Positions 48,242-60,215 of a stretch of 64,000 nucleotides of DNA are shown here, in pieces. A program made the position numbers and the translations under genes. How positions within the stretch are numbered: the first letter of the stretch is position 1; every line of letters begins with the position of its first letter. The DNA is from Pyronema omphalodes (taxonomy: Eukaryota; Ascomycota; Pezizomycetes; Pezizales; Pyronemataceae): contig JAJJXM010000028.1 in the NCBI GenBank assembly GCA_024516155.1, positions 496,001 through 560,000 on the forward strand, given 5' to 3'. Below the pieces are notes generated by a model. It was given only the letters and a program-made list of their open reading frames with translations. It was not told the origin of the DNA and did not search any database.

Positions 48242-49812
48242 CCTTCCGGGTTGAGTTTCGTGAGAAGGAAGGAAAGAGCTTCGATTATGGACAAGACGGA
48301 GGTTGCCTTTTCCTTGTCCTTGAATTTGTCGTTCGTGAGGCTTTCGAAGATCGCGCAGGGGTTGATGTCATTCGGACCGTTGAGAAGCTTATCCGGACCA
48401 GCCAACACGACAGCACGACAGCACGCGGGCAGGTTTCGAGACGAGATCGCGAAATACGGAAATAGCCCCTTTTCTGGAAAAGGAAAGCCGGATAGAGTTG
48501 CCATTTGATCTTCTGATGAATCAATAATCAATTTCACGTGAAAATAAATATATTGAAGTAGAATTGATCACCCGGAATCGATAAACTTTATTCTTCTGCA
48601 GAGAACTTGTCCAAGTGGTGGAGGCCAAGGTTGTGCGGGCCCCGATGTTCGGATGTCTAGCCGGTAGCATAGGCGCCTCGCTTCCGAGCGTAAGTTGAGC
48701 AACAGACCAGAATTTAAGGTGTGGAAGAATTGGAATCACCGATTATTATCAGAGAAACAAAGAATTTAACAGGTAGAACTGACATGTGCTACGTCGATTT
48801 GGTAAGCATTAAGCATTGTTGATGCTAATCCTGGTATGAGATATCTGGCTTCATAAGCCATCACTCACGTCACCAACGCGGGAATCTTGAATTTCGAAAA
48901 TTTATGTTCTTTGCATCCTAAATAATGTTTCTTATAAAATATCATCGATATCTATTAGAAATTTGAGCACCTGAACTATGAACTGTTATCATCGTTGAAC
49001 ATGAGTCCCCCCTTGTCACATCCCAACGTATCTCCAGCTTCCTTAAAGCTTTCAATAATCTTCACTGCCAGTGAATGTGAAATTTAAACTACAAGAACTG
49101 AAGTCATAAACTACCAACAAACAGCTCTCTTTATTTGTATTGTATTGGTTTTCATCGATTGGGCAACAGATAGTGAGAAAATGAAGAACTTCTGGTTCGC
49201 TAATTCAAAAAGACTTTTCGGATTCTATATGCGTCATTTCAACTTTTGAATATATCAACAAAAGGAGGACAGAAAAAAAGAATATATGAATTACGGAAAA
49301 TTCCAACGCCATTGTTGGCTTGCTGTTCAGGATGCAAAAAATCATCATTATTATTATTAGTGATGAGATGTGGGACTAGTACCACAAGACCATCGGACCA
49401 TTCGATATATTCATGACTCATGATAGCAAAATAAATAAGATTCAATGAGCAGCATGATTCCACGCGGTTAAGCGTTTGGCAACATATAACACAATAAAGA
49501 TATTCGCAAAGAAACTGATGGGGAGTAACATAGTAGTCGTGGCACGATACCAGGAGGACCTGACATCCTGTCTCTATAAACTGCGTTTCACAGCCGGTAC
49601 CCTGCATTTAATCATCTTCAATGTTTGCCAAATACTATACATAACCTTCGAGTCATTTACGCCGAGCTTTGTTATCAAAATGAACGAATTCCACTACTCT
49701 CTCATCACAAAGACCTCCAACTGATTGCTACAGCACAACAACAAGCGTTCGAATTTCCCAGCTTACATCACATCGAGAACTCACCAATACCATATCTTGG
49801 GCAACTCGGAAC
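48242..49812. other. divergent intergenic region between the esterase gene and the gene at 49813
   Basis: It holds the promoter side of both neighbours. Open frames at 48121-48537 (minus) and 48227-48508 (plus) lie next to or across exon 1 of the esterase gene and are treated as shadows or upstream leader. No element is recognised. Confidence 0.5.
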
Positions 49813-50541
49813 ATGTCATCCTCATCCTCCTCATCATCCTCGTCTTCTTCTTCATCCTCCTCCTCTTCCTCTTCCTCCAGCAGAAAACCCCCCAACCCCA
49901 CCCTCTCCCAAATCAGCAACCCAATCGCCTCTCTCCTCGCCAGCGACACCGAAACCCGTCACAACCTAACCCACACACAATCCTCGATCCTCTTTCTCAG
50001 CGACCAAATCACAACCCTCTTCCATCTGCGGCCATCAACCTTCCACGACTGTCCCTTCTCCCGGAGTCCACAGTTCTGTCGCTGCGATCTACCCACCTTC
50101 CACAAACTCCCCGAATATCAACGATACCGAAAAGCCGAAGCCGCTTACCTGAAAGCTCAAGAGGAGTATCGGAAATGCTTGGTAAATCAACTAAGACAGT
50201 GTTTAAAGGAGATTAGGAGGAGGGATTTGGTGGATTATTATAAGTTGTATGAAAAGGAGGTTATGGACTATGTCAAGGATATCAAAGTTTCACCTGGCCA
50301 GGAGATTGGGGTAAGGGAGTTTAGGATGTTGTGTTTGGCGAGAAGTTTGACGCTTTATGAGGAGAGGTGGAAGAGGGAGAGTTTGGGGAGGGAGAGAAAG
50401 GCGGGGGTTTGGGGGAGGATGTTTGATGAGATGGTGGCGGGGTTGGAGGTGGGGGGAAGGGATTTGGGGGAGGAGTATAGACAGGTGCTATTGGGGTCGC
50501 AGAAGGCGGGGGAGGGTTTGGCGGCGAAGGTTGATGGTTGA
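49813..50541 (+). CDS. hypothetical protein with poly-Ser start, 242 residues
   Basis: A single-exon frame with an ATG at 49813. Residues 2-23 are 22 Ser in a row, encoded by mixed codons. Then comes a Pro/Asn/Thr-rich linker and a Cys/His-containing segment, HDCPFSRSPQFCRCDLP (about 85-101), which might bind a metal. From residue 105 on, the sequence is helical and charged (EAAYLKAQEEYRKCLVNQLRQCLKEIRRRD, then DYYKLYEKEV), predicting coiled-coil or helical bundle structure. No family is recognised. The 5' half of the coding strand is pyrimidine-rich and the 3' half purine-rich, which is unusual and explains the overlapping artefact frames. Coding status is likely because the long helical region is consistent over ~140 codons. 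Confidence 0.68.
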   Translation: MSSSSSSSSSSSSSSSSSSSSSSRKPPNPTLSQISNPIASLLASDTETRHNLTHTQSSILFLSDQITTLFHLRPSTFHDCPFSRSPQFCRCDLPTFHKLPEYQRYRKAEAAYLKAQEEYRKCLVNQLRQCLKEIRRRDLVDYYKLYEKEVMDYVKDIKVSPGQEIGVREFRMLCLARSLTLYEERWKRESLGRERKAGVWGRMFDEMVAGLEVGGRDLGEEYRQVLLGSQKAGEGLAAKVDG

Positions 50542-53500
50542 TTTTTCGTGAGGGGGGGATGCAGTTGGTGATTGGAGTGTGTATATACGTTTAGCTGCTT
50601 TGCCGGTAGATATAGTTGGTGTTTTGCAGGTGGCGCCTCAAACTTTGTGGATAAGGCTGAATATCCTTAGCCTTCAGGTGTACTTCGGATGCAAATACCC
50701 GGTTATCGTTCGACTTGACCATTTTTGATATGCTTCCAGACCATAGTGGCTATGGTTTATAGTTCGGTAATTCATAACCAAACAAATCGGCAACCAGCCC
50801 GCACCCATCGATATACAAATAGAATGCAATGTATATCCTGCAGCAATCGAAGTGTCAAACTTAATCACACCAAGAATTCATTTTATACCACCCAATGTTC
50901 GCCCAAAAACTCTCTTTACACCAAGATGTACCCTTAAACCACTTTTTCATGCTACCAAAAAACACAACAAATCACATATCATACATAAACGCCAACCGAT
51001 TTTTCTTTTCACAACACTGAGTACCTCAACTTATAATGCATTAATTACGTACGAGAATAGCCCCATGGGATCGTCGCGAATGCCAGTAGATTATCCCCAG
51101 GATGTACTTATGTTCCAAATAGTGACAGTATATCGATGAATACTCTCGTATTCCGGAGATAATCAGTCAGGCATAGATGTATTCTACTATACTTCGTGTC
51201 ACTGTTCGAGATTTAATGACATTGCTATCATATTTTGAATTTCACCTATTTCACATAAGTCCTGTAGTAGAATCTGACTGTCGATGTATACTAATGATAT
51301 AAACATTTCATACGCCGCTTTCTGTAGAGGTTTTATAGTTAATCTATATATACGTCACTTAGCACTCGGTGACGGGATGTTACATTCTATGGTGCTGTAA
51401 TGTCGATGTGGATATGAATACCCACGCCTACACCCACACCTACACCTACACCCATCCCAGTAACTTACGCAATAACCAGTAACCAATAAGCGGGGTCGGC
51501 TTCGATTTCGGTTATCTACACCTGCATCTGCATCTGTATCTGCATTCATCCATAACCACCATAACAACCTCCATAAAAACACTAACCCCGATCCACCATC
51601 ATTCAATAGTCCAACCCCATAACCACCATACAAGCGCCATGAATAGATACTTTACCCTTACCTCCCTTCCCTGGTTTACTCTATATACAAATTCCCAACC
51701 CATCTTATTTATCTGTCACAATGCTATTCCAATTCTATGAATCCTCTTTGTATTTATATTTGTATTTACCCAGGAAACCTCCAGTTATGTTTATGCTTGT
51801 AGCTATAGCTATAGCCGTAGCTATAGTAATAGTCGTTGTTATTGTCAAAAGTCACCAACATAGAGTTCCGGTATCTTGGCCGCACTTAGGGCTTACGTAA
51901 CTGGCACGTGAAGGTAGAGTTTCCACATTGGGTATATCTCCCTCTGTAGACGCGTAGAGCTAGATCACTATCGTTCTCAATGAACACGCTCCTCTAGTTC
52001 CATGTTCCCGTTTCATAGTTATTCTGCTGCTACAGTGGATGATATACTGCTGCTGCTTGACGAGTCTCCAAGTCGTTGAGTTCTCAAGTCTTTCAGCACA
52101 GCATCACAGTGGAAAAGGAGGCGGAAGGTCGTTGCTAGCGAAGTCGTTGCTAGCTAGGTCGTTACTGGCCAAGTCGTTTCTAGGGAGGTGAGTGGTTAAG
52201 TGACTTCGCCACGGCTCGCCTAGACTAACCATCAAAACCAAACTAACCATCACACTAGCCATCAATCACGCTAATTCGAAATGACACCAAATATGTATCG
52301 TGTAATTAAAGCAGCGGGCACTATGTATACACTACAAACCAGGAACCCTACGCTACACACTATAGACCAGGCATCCTATGCACATTGCACGCTATATATA
52401 CATCCTTGGTCCTTACATAGTGTCAGCGTATACATATGTACATAGAGCCAAAGGAATTTCAGGACTTCACTGGACGTCGCTCATCGGACGTATGTAGATC
52501 GTCGAGGGAACGAGAGCAAATTTCCTGGATTTTCTAGTTTGTCTAGTACAGTCGGACTGCAGATGTGTTTACAACTTCCATAGCGTATATAGGGTCCGAC
52601 GACGTTAATATGCTAATTAAGACGTGAATAGACGTTTAGTCTATTATTGACTTCCGTGCAGCAGCGCAGGGTAGTGTATTTTTGAAGCAGCAGCAGCAGC
52701 ATCATCAGCAGCTGCAGGGGTATTTTCGAAAATTCAAATTTAAGAATTCCTTCCCCCAAAATTTTAAAATTCTTAAAAAATTTCATCACTAACTAAGCAA
52801 ATAAAAAAAAGCTGCTTAGCAGTTTCTTAAGAGTCATCGGAGATTTTGCGGGTAATCGTGGGTATAGATACTACGGATACTTACTACAATAGAAGTAATT
52901 TCCGTCGCAATTCACTCGCGAGTTTTGATGATTAACCTAAGAGACGAGAACTAGAGGAAATGCAATGCAATGCAACGGGGACAGGAATACAATGGGGAGA
53001 TCATGAGATGGGATGATCATCATAAACATCCCCCACATATTATCATCGACCCTCTCGCTTCCTTCGCATCAAAAAAAAACTCACGATCCTACCGTAAAAT
53101 GGATTAAGGAATTTTTTTTTTAAGTCAATACCATGCAGCACAGTGCAGACCGTAGAGACCACCCTGCTCTGTAGATCTCGAGAAACGGGTCCTGGAGTTC
53201 TTAGACTTGGACTCGGGTTCTTGGACTTCCCCTCGGAGCTCGGAATTCGGTTAATGTTTTTGCTGCGAGGGGCGCTAGATGTTTATTCCGAGTCCCCCCC
53301 CCCCAGCCGGCGGCGGTACGGATGTCTTACGGATAATATGTATGTACATAGAGCAGCCTTATACTCGGGAACGCTGGGTAAACCATGGAACACGATGGAG
53401 ACAGACAGAAGAATAGCTTTGTATGAGGTATGTATGTATGTACAACAGAAGATTTATCCGTGTAAGCCCCATCGGGATCAAGATCAAGATCGCAGCCCGC

Positions 53501-55534
53501 AGCCCGCAGCCCGCAGCCCTATCTAACAGCCGACAGCCGACAGCTGTCAATTATGCATTGGCGTCAACACGACATATGCATTGGTGCGGTGCCATGTGAT
53601 GCATCTGCATCCGTACATATCACATCGCAACTCTTGCTATATGACTCAGAGTATGGCAAAGCGTATGGCAAAGCGTATCTTGCTAGATATTTACAGAGTA
53701 AATTGATAACGAAGGAGTAGTGACCTGCAGCTGCAGCAGAAACGTTGAATGCATACTCCTCTTTTTATCAGCTTTTTTTTCTTCTGTTCTGTTCTTGCGC
53801 TTGGCTTGGCTGGTGTAAGGTGAGGTTATTGGATTGGATGGATTGGATGGTATGTTTCGTTATTCGTATGTAGTTTTGTATTCTTAGTTTCATAGCATCG
53901 TGGCATCGTAGCTTCATAGTTTCATAGTTTCATAGCATCGTAGCTTCATAGCATCGTATCTTGTTGTTTTGTTTGACTAATAGATCTAACCCATCAATCC
54001 ATCAATCCATCAATCCATCAATCCACCAATGCTGCCAAGTCCGGAAATTTGTTTCTATGTATGTATGGTGGTATGGTGGTATGGTTCGGTTGTTTAATGG
54101 TACTGGTGCTTGAGATGGGATGGGATGGTGCTTCAGATGGGATGGGATGGTGCTTGAGATGGGATGGGATGGGATGGGATGGTGCTTCAGATGGGATGGG
54201 ATGGTGGATGTTTCCTTCCTTCTACCTTCCTTCTTTCTGGGTTATCCGCGATTTTTGAGGAGACGATTTTTGAGAAGGAGATGGAGAAGGAGATGATGAT
54301 GATGAAGGAGATGAAAATGATGATTATGATGATGGAACTGGAGATATGTAGTGGAAAAGGGGGTTTGATTGTTCAATGGCACGCGACAACTGCGATAACG
54401 ACGGAGGTTATGATGGTGATGGTGATGATGGAGGTATGTTGGGTGGAGAACTTTTTATACTGGGCTGCGTTTTCATTGTTTGCATTGTTTTCATGGGATT
54501 TGCATTGATTTCATGGGATTTGTATTGGACTTGCATAATTGTCATCAGACTTTCATATTGCATACATAGCCAGTTTCTAATATTTAATACATAATATAAT
54601 ACATATCACATACCACATACCACATATCACATACCACATAATACATACCACATACCACATACAACATAACGCATAACCTATTTTCACGTGGTAACTATAT
54701 CAGTCCATTAGTCAAATTACACAATACCATGCCCACTTAAAAGTTCGGTAGGTAGTTAACGATGTATATACATAGAGGATATTTTCGGAATGAAATAAGT
54801 ACATATGGTGGGTTCTTGGCGGTTTGGTGGGTTTCTGGACTGTCTTGTTTCGCTATCTCTTGTTTCGATACTTCTTGTTTCGCTATTATGTCTAAGAAGA
54901 TTCACTTTTAGTTTTAGGTTTAGCAGTGGGGACGGGGACGGAGACTTTTTTGATTTTTGGTTTCTAATTTTTTTTTCCTACGAGGTGCGGGAAGGGTTTG
55001 GGTATGTATTACAGTACATACATATGGGATGTATAGGATGTAACTTGGGGCTTGGAACTTAAGACTCGGAACTTCTAATGATGACATGGATATTATCGGA
55101 TTCAGTAAACCCACAACGAAAATTACCTGGTGATGGTGTTGCTGTATGTATTTTATTATCACCCTTTTCTCTAGCAGCAGCAGTCTAGCAGCCTAGCAAT
55201 CTAGCAGCCGATCCCCCCTCCCTTTCTCCTCCTCCTCCTCCCTTCCCTCCGCGCATCCCCCCATCCCCATGCCCATCTCCATCACCCCCTCTAACCTCCG
55301 ACCCCCCCCCCCCCCCTGGTTTCCTGGTTTCCTAGTCCGCCCGATCCAGCAAACCCTCAACGATGGCCGGGGACATGGCGTACAATTAGGGATTAGCGCG
55401 GGCTTCACGTTGGTACCTGCAGTAGCGTGAAGCGCGATGACAGGGATGTTGTGGATTGGATTGGTTTGGATTGGGAAGCGAGGAGGAGAGAGGTGGGAGG
55501 GGGGAGGTGTGAAGCTATGGATACAATCACGGCC

Positions 55535-55541
<7 letters not shown>

Positions 55542-55596
<55 letters not shown>
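55542..55596 (+). repeat. (GA)n dinucleotide microsatellite
   Basis: About 27 perfect GA units, then interrupted GA and GACA units up to about 55630. It was read directly. On the opposite strand it is a (TC)n tract, giving Ser/Leu artefact frames. Confidence 0.95.
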
Positions 55597-55597
<1 letters not shown>

Positions 55598-56170
55598 GGA
55601 GAGAGAGAGAGATAGAGAGACAGACAGAGATATTTTCTGTTGATAAAGCCATGAGAAGCCTTAAGCCATGTAATCAGCCTTTGGTTGTATGGGTTGCACA
55701 GGTTGCACAGGTTGCACAGGTTGCACGAGTTGCACAAGGTGCACAATCGCATCGTGCATCGCGCATCATCTAAACACAAAACACAAAACACAAAACACAA
55801 AAGTAAACAACAACACACAACGCTCGACATTCAAAACACAACACAACACAAAACTCAACACACACGGACTGCGTGAATAGCCCGCGCGAACGCCGCATGC
55901 CCGACCACCGACCACCGATCATGATGATGATGGTTTGGATGATGATAGTGTGGAGAAAAAACACGGAGATGATGGTATGAGCACGAGCAGTGTTGTTATT
56001 CTTGTGATTGCAATTAATAGAATTATGCCATTTTTGCGGTTGTTAAGTGCATACTACTGTTGTGTATCAGAATTCCCTCTCTCCCCTTCCTCGCGAACTG
56101 CCCCCTCCCCACCCCCCCCTCCTGCTCCCTCCTCCTCCTGCTCCTTCTCCTTCTCCTCCTCCCCTCCCCA

Positions 56171-56250
56171 CCCCCCCCCCCCCCCCAATCCCCCCTCTCC
56201 CTCACTATCTCTCGCGCACTCACCACCACCACCCCCCCCCCCCCCCCCCC
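56171..56250 (+). repeat. two C-homopolymer runs (16 and 19 nt)
   Basis: C-runs at 56171-56186 and 56232-56250, with CCT/CAC-rich sequence before and between them. Together with C-runs at 9403 (23 nt), 19731 (14 nt), 53294 (11 nt) and 55302 (15 nt), and a 17-nt G-run at 60080, they form a pattern of long C/G homopolymers confined to noncoding DNA. Confidence 0.9.
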
Positions 56251-56961
56251 AGCGACAAATTAAGGTGTCACTTAACATTAACAAGGAGTTTGATTACCTT
56301 AATTGAAAAGAGGTTTTAGTGTGGTCTGAGCGCGCTCCTCCTTTTTTGGAGCGAGAGCCTGAGAGTAAAGTGTTGCCCCAAATATCAACGACAAAGTCCA
56401 CCCCCCCTCCCAAGTCTACAAACTATCTCTTCTTCTTTCTTTCTTCTCCTTCTTCTGAAATCCACGTTATAAGAAACGATAACCTCCCTTCACTCGCTCC
56501 TTTTCTCTCTTCTCCCGAGTCCAATCTTCAATCAAGCCTTCGTTGTGTCAGCACCCCTTCAGTTGCATATTCACTCATTGGTGAGTTTGGTGTGGAATTA
56601 TTATAATTGCACAACTACACATTTGTCTTTTTGCACCTCCTGTCCATCTTCACTTGCATCTTCTGCTCATCTCCTTCTCGTGCACCTTCTGCGCTCCACG
56701 GTCCTGCAAAACCCTCCTCCCTCCTCCCTCCTCCCCCCTCCCCCCTCCATCCCCTACCCTACCTCCACTCTTCCATCTCTAAATGGTCCAAGTCCTCGCA
56801 ATCAACCCCTAACGTGTTCAACAGACTTAAACTCTGCACCTCCACACTCCTTTTAATTTTTTCGCTGCTCAACAACCCCCCAACACTCTTTCACGATTCT
56901 CAGCCTATTTCCCCGTCCCTCCAAACCCAAACACCACAAACTCTACATCCCACCACCAAAA

Positions 56962-58299
56962 ATGGCATCACCCGCGACCTGGCCCGAGCTCAAGGCTGAG
57001 CACCCCATCATCGTTCTCTTCCGCCAGCTTCCCGAAATCTTGACTGCTTCCGAGGGATACAACGAGATTTGGGGTGTTGAGATTGCCGCCCCCAAGGCCG
57101 AGGCCTCCGACGAGACTGTCGAGCAACCTACCTTCGCTACCGCTTTGATCCTCCAGAAATTCCTCCGCGCAAACGCCAACGACAACCAGAAGGCCTTCTC
57201 ACAGCTAAAAGACACCATGGTCTGGCGTAAATCCTTCTTCGGAGCCGATGGAGAGTCTAGCAAGGGTTGGTCCGATGCAAAGTTCGATGGTGTTGGATAC
57301 AACACTATCATCAAGCACAAGAAGGGTGACAACAAGGTCGTCTCCTGGAACATCTACGGTGCTGTCAAGGATATCAAGGGAACTTTCGGAAACCTTGACG
57401 AGTTCATTAGATGGCGTGTTAACCTTATGGAGAGCTCGCTTAAGCTTCTTCACCTCGAGAACGCTACTGAGCCTATCCCTGACTTTGGAAAGGGTGCCGA
57501 CAAATACCAGTCCCTTCAGGTTCACGACTACCAGAATGTCTCCTTCCTTCGTCTTCCTTCAGAGGTCAAGACTGCCTCAAAGAAGACTATCCAGATGTTT
57601 GCTCGTTACTACCCCGAGACCCTCGAGAGAAAGTACTTTGTTAACGTTCCCATGATCATGTCCTGGGTCTACTTGTTGATGAAGAAGGTCGTCGCTTCCG
57701 AGACTATGAAGAAGCTCGAGATGCTCGGTGCCGGAAAGGAGTTGGCCGGATACCTTGGAGAGGACATTCCCGAGATGTACGGAGGAAAGGCCCAGCCTTT
57801 GGACGCCGGAAACAACGGAGTTCAGTCACCCAAGGACATTGATGGTGAGAACGCCGCCAAGGCAAACGAGGAGGCCGAGAAGAAGGAGGAGGTCAAGGAG
57901 GAGGCTAAGCCTGAGGAGACCAAGGATGAGGCCAAGACCGAGGAGGCTAAGACTGAGGAGGCTAAGCCCGAGGAGACTGCCGCCGCTACTGAGGAGACTA
58001 AGACTGAGGAGGCCAAGACCGAGGAGGCCCCCAAGGCCGATGAGGCTAAGGCTGAGGAGAAGGCCGAGGAGAAGTCCGAGGAGAAGTCTGAGGCACCGAT
58101 CGAGCCCCTCCCCCTCACCGAGGAGACCAAGACCGAAGCCCCCGTCGTCACCGAGGAGTCATCGAAGCCTTCCGAGGTTGTTGCCGAGCCTGTAACCGCA
58201 GAGGCACCAAAGGAGACTTTGGCTGAGGTTCCTATCCCTGCACCCGTTGCAGTATTGGAGAAGAAGCCCGAGGAGGTCGTTGCCGAGAAGAAGGAGTAA
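56962..58299 (+). CDS. SFH5: Sfh5-like CRAL-TRIO (Sec14-type) protein
   Basis: A single-exon gene of 445 residues; the ATG at 56962 follows an A-rich CCAAAA context. Residues about 1-30 (WPELKAEHPIIVLFRQLPEIL) and the WGVEI segment, then QKFLRANANDNQKAFSQL and WRKSFF (about 65-92), form the CRAL-TRIO N-domain. NIYGAVKD...GNLDEFIRWRVNLMESS through FVNVPMIMSWVY (about 130-235) and YGG (273-275) form the lipid-binding-type domain. LQVHDYQNVSFLR places His188 and Tyr190 in the motif that in yeast Sfh5 coordinates haem, so this protein may bind haem as well as or instead of phosphatidylinositol. Residues about 290-445 are an extra Lys/Glu/Ala/Thr repeat tail built from EETKTEEAK-like units and absent from yeast Sfh5. 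Expected location is cytosol, peripheral membrane or ER. Confidence 0.9.
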   Translation: MASPATWPELKAEHPIIVLFRQLPEILTASEGYNEIWGVEIAAPKAEASDETVEQPTFATALILQKFLRANANDNQKAFSQLKDTMVWRKSFFGADGESSKGWSDAKFDGVGYNTIIKHKKGDNKVVSWNIYGAVKDIKGTFGNLDEFIRWRVNLMESSLKLLHLENATEPIPDFGKGADKYQSLQVHDYQNVSFLRLPSEVKTASKKTIQMFARYYPETLERKYFVNVPMIMSWVYLLMKKVVASETMKKLEMLGAGKELAGYLGEDIPEMYGGKAQPLDAGNNGVQSPKDIDGENAAKANEEAEKKEEVKEEAKPEETKDEAKTEEAKTEEAKPEETAAATEETKTEEAKTEEAPKADEAKAEEKAEEKSEEKSEAPIEPLPLTEETKTEAPVVTEESSKPSEVVAEPVTAEAPKETLAEVPIPAPVAVLEKKPEEVVAEKKE

Positions 58300-59782
58300 A
58301 GATGTTCTAATTAATTCCTTACTATTTGTGTAATTAATGTGGATACCCTGCTTTTGTCTTAGGTTAAGGTTTCGGATAAACAAGTTGCTTCCGTGTTATT
58401 TTTTCTTTTCATTGTAATTTTTTTTTTTTCCTTGTGTCTGGTTTTTTCTTTTTCTTTAACAAAGCTGTTTGGTATCTGTTTTTTTTTTTTTTTTTTCTCC
58501 GTCTCATCCAACAAAATACTTCCTATCATCAACATCGTATCATCGATTCCTTTTCTCGTTTTTTTTCTCGTTGCAATTTGGCGTTTTCAAATTATGTGGT
58601 TTCTCCAAAAGGAGGGAGATGGGTTATCGTTATTGTTACTGTTTGTTACTGTTTTGTTTTGTTACTGTTAGTTTCTTAGTTGTTGTTGTTGTGTTTTTAC
58701 TGTTAGATCTTTGATTCCCTTTCCTTTGTTTTTTGTTGTGCTTTTGTTTCTTGTTTCTTGTTTCGCTGCTACTGTTTTGAGGTGGTTAAGAGAACTCTAG
58801 TTATATATTCTTGTTGTAATGGATGCATGGAATGGATGCAATGGATGGATGGAAAAAAGTATAAATTAAATTGCAAATTAAAATTGAAAATTGAAAATTG
58901 AAACTATGGCTTGTGGGGTTGGAGAATTGTGGAATTGTGGAATTGTGGAAAGTTTTCGTATGGGAAGATTGCCGGACAGAGGTGTGAATTGGAGGTGTGA
59001 ATGGAAGTGTGAATTGGAGGGGTGAGGGGTGAAAAATGGGGGTGTGGTTGTGCATGTGATGGGCGTGTGATGTGATGGGATGTGGATGGGGTTCTACTTT
59101 TTTTTTTTCGTGTGTTGTTTTTGTTGGGGATTGAACCGAATAAATTGAAACTGAATAAACTCAACTGAAAGTAAAAGTTAAACTGAAATGGGGTTTCTAT
59201 ATACCTGTCCACCTGTATACCTCTGTACCTGTCCACCTGTCCACCTGTCCACCTCTGTACCTGTAGCTGTAGCTGTCGCTGTACCTGTCCACCTGTTCCC
59301 TGTACCTGTAGCTGTATACCTCTGTAAGCTACACCTCTACACCTCTATACCTGTCCACCTATACCTGTCCACCTGTCCACCTGTTACCTGTACCTGTCCA
59401 CCTCTACACCTCTACACCCGTCCACCTCTACACCTCTATACCAGCAGCCAGTGTACTCGCATACTTGCATACTCGCATCAGGGTCCGGGATCCGGGATCC
59501 AGGTTCCGGGGTCCAGGGTACGGGCGGCGGGGAAGTTGGATGTTGTGATGGAGGTGAATGTTGATGGGCGACAAGTGACAAATGACAAGTGATAGGTGAA
59601 GGTGATAAGTGGCAAGTGAAGGTGATAGGTGATGGAGGTGATGTGTGATAGGTGATTGGTGATAGGTGATAGGTGATAGCTGGATGTTATGATGGAGGTG
59701 AATATTGATAGGTGATAGGTGATAGCTGGATGTTGACAAGTGACAAGTGAAAGCGGGATATGATACTGGGATTAGGGAGTGT

Positions 59783-60059
59783 GGAAGTTGGGTGGAAGTT
59801 GGGTTAAAGTTGGGTTAAAGTTGGGTGGAAGTTGGGTGGAAGTTGGGTTAAAGTTGAGGGGAAAGTTGGGTGGAAGTTGGGTTAAAGTTGGGTTAAAGTT
59901 GGGTTAAAGTTGAGGGGAAAGTTGAGGGGAAAGTTGAGGGGAAAGTTGAGGGGAAAGTTGAGGGGAAAGTTGAGGGGAAAGTTGAGGGGAAAGTTGGGTT
60001 AAAGTTGGGTTAAAGTTGGGTTAAAGTTGGGTTAAAGTTGGGTGGAAGTTGAGGGGAAT
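59783..60059 (+). repeat. 11/12-bp minisatellite with three unit variants
   Basis: Units AAGTTGGGTTA, AAGTTGGGTGG and AAGTTGAGGGGA are interleaved in runs (for example about seven GAGGGGA units in a row at about 59913-59990, flanked by GGGTTA blocks). The block order shows turnover by slippage or unequal exchange. The GGGTTA phrase resembles telomere sequence, but the unit is longer. Confidence 0.9.
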
Positions 60060-60097
60060 TGTGAGTGGGGGGCGGGGGAGGGGGGGGGGGGGGGGGA

Positions 60098-60215
60098 GAC
60101 AATGACGATGACAATGACAGTAATAATAATAAAAATGACAGTGACAATGACAATGACAATGACAATGACAATGACAATGACAATGACAATGACAATGACA
60201 ATGACAACAACAATG
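60098..60215 (+). repeat. ACAATG hexanucleotide microsatellite after a 17-nt G-run
   Basis: A G-run at 60080-60096 is followed by GACAATGAC-type units, with about eleven perfect copies at about 60140-60205. The shorter copy of the block (61018-61738) has only an ACAACA trace at the same place. Confidence 0.9.

Larger units (their letters stand above)
50542..56961. other. 6.4-kb microsatellite-rich desert upstream of the Sfh5-like gene
   Basis: No gene is supported. It contains many low-complexity tracts: AGTCGTTGCTAGC-like repeats (about 52127-52195), TTCATAG/CATCGTA repeats (53890-53960), TCCATCAA (54000-54025), GGGATGGGAT repeats (54115-54205), ACCACATA repeats (54600-54665), a (GA)n tract (55542-55596), TTGCACAGG repeats (55692-55735), ACAAAAC repeats (55775-55800) and several C-runs. 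From about 56400 to 56960 the plus strand is CT-rich, as is typical of fungal promoters of well expressed genes. A GTGAGT at 56581 and AG sites such as the one before 56823 could bound a leader intron; this is inference. Confidence 0.6.

Noticed and set aside
48121..48537. Minus-strand frame as an extra 5' exon of the ROG1-type gene
   Set aside because: The esterase N-terminus starts properly at 48241 with the family's usual MLLLH; the frame has no matching splice sites or family features.
55405..55830. Minus-strand 141-residue Ser/Leu-rich frame
   Set aside because: Generated by the (GA)n and TTGCACAGG tandem repeats.
57822..58151. Minus-strand Ser/Ala-rich frame
   Set aside because: Antisense shadow of the Lys/Glu-rich tail of the Sfh5-like gene.
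59783..60059. Interstitial telomere tract
   Set aside because: The unit is 11-12 bp with variants; only part of it resembles GGGTTA, so telomere origin is not supported.
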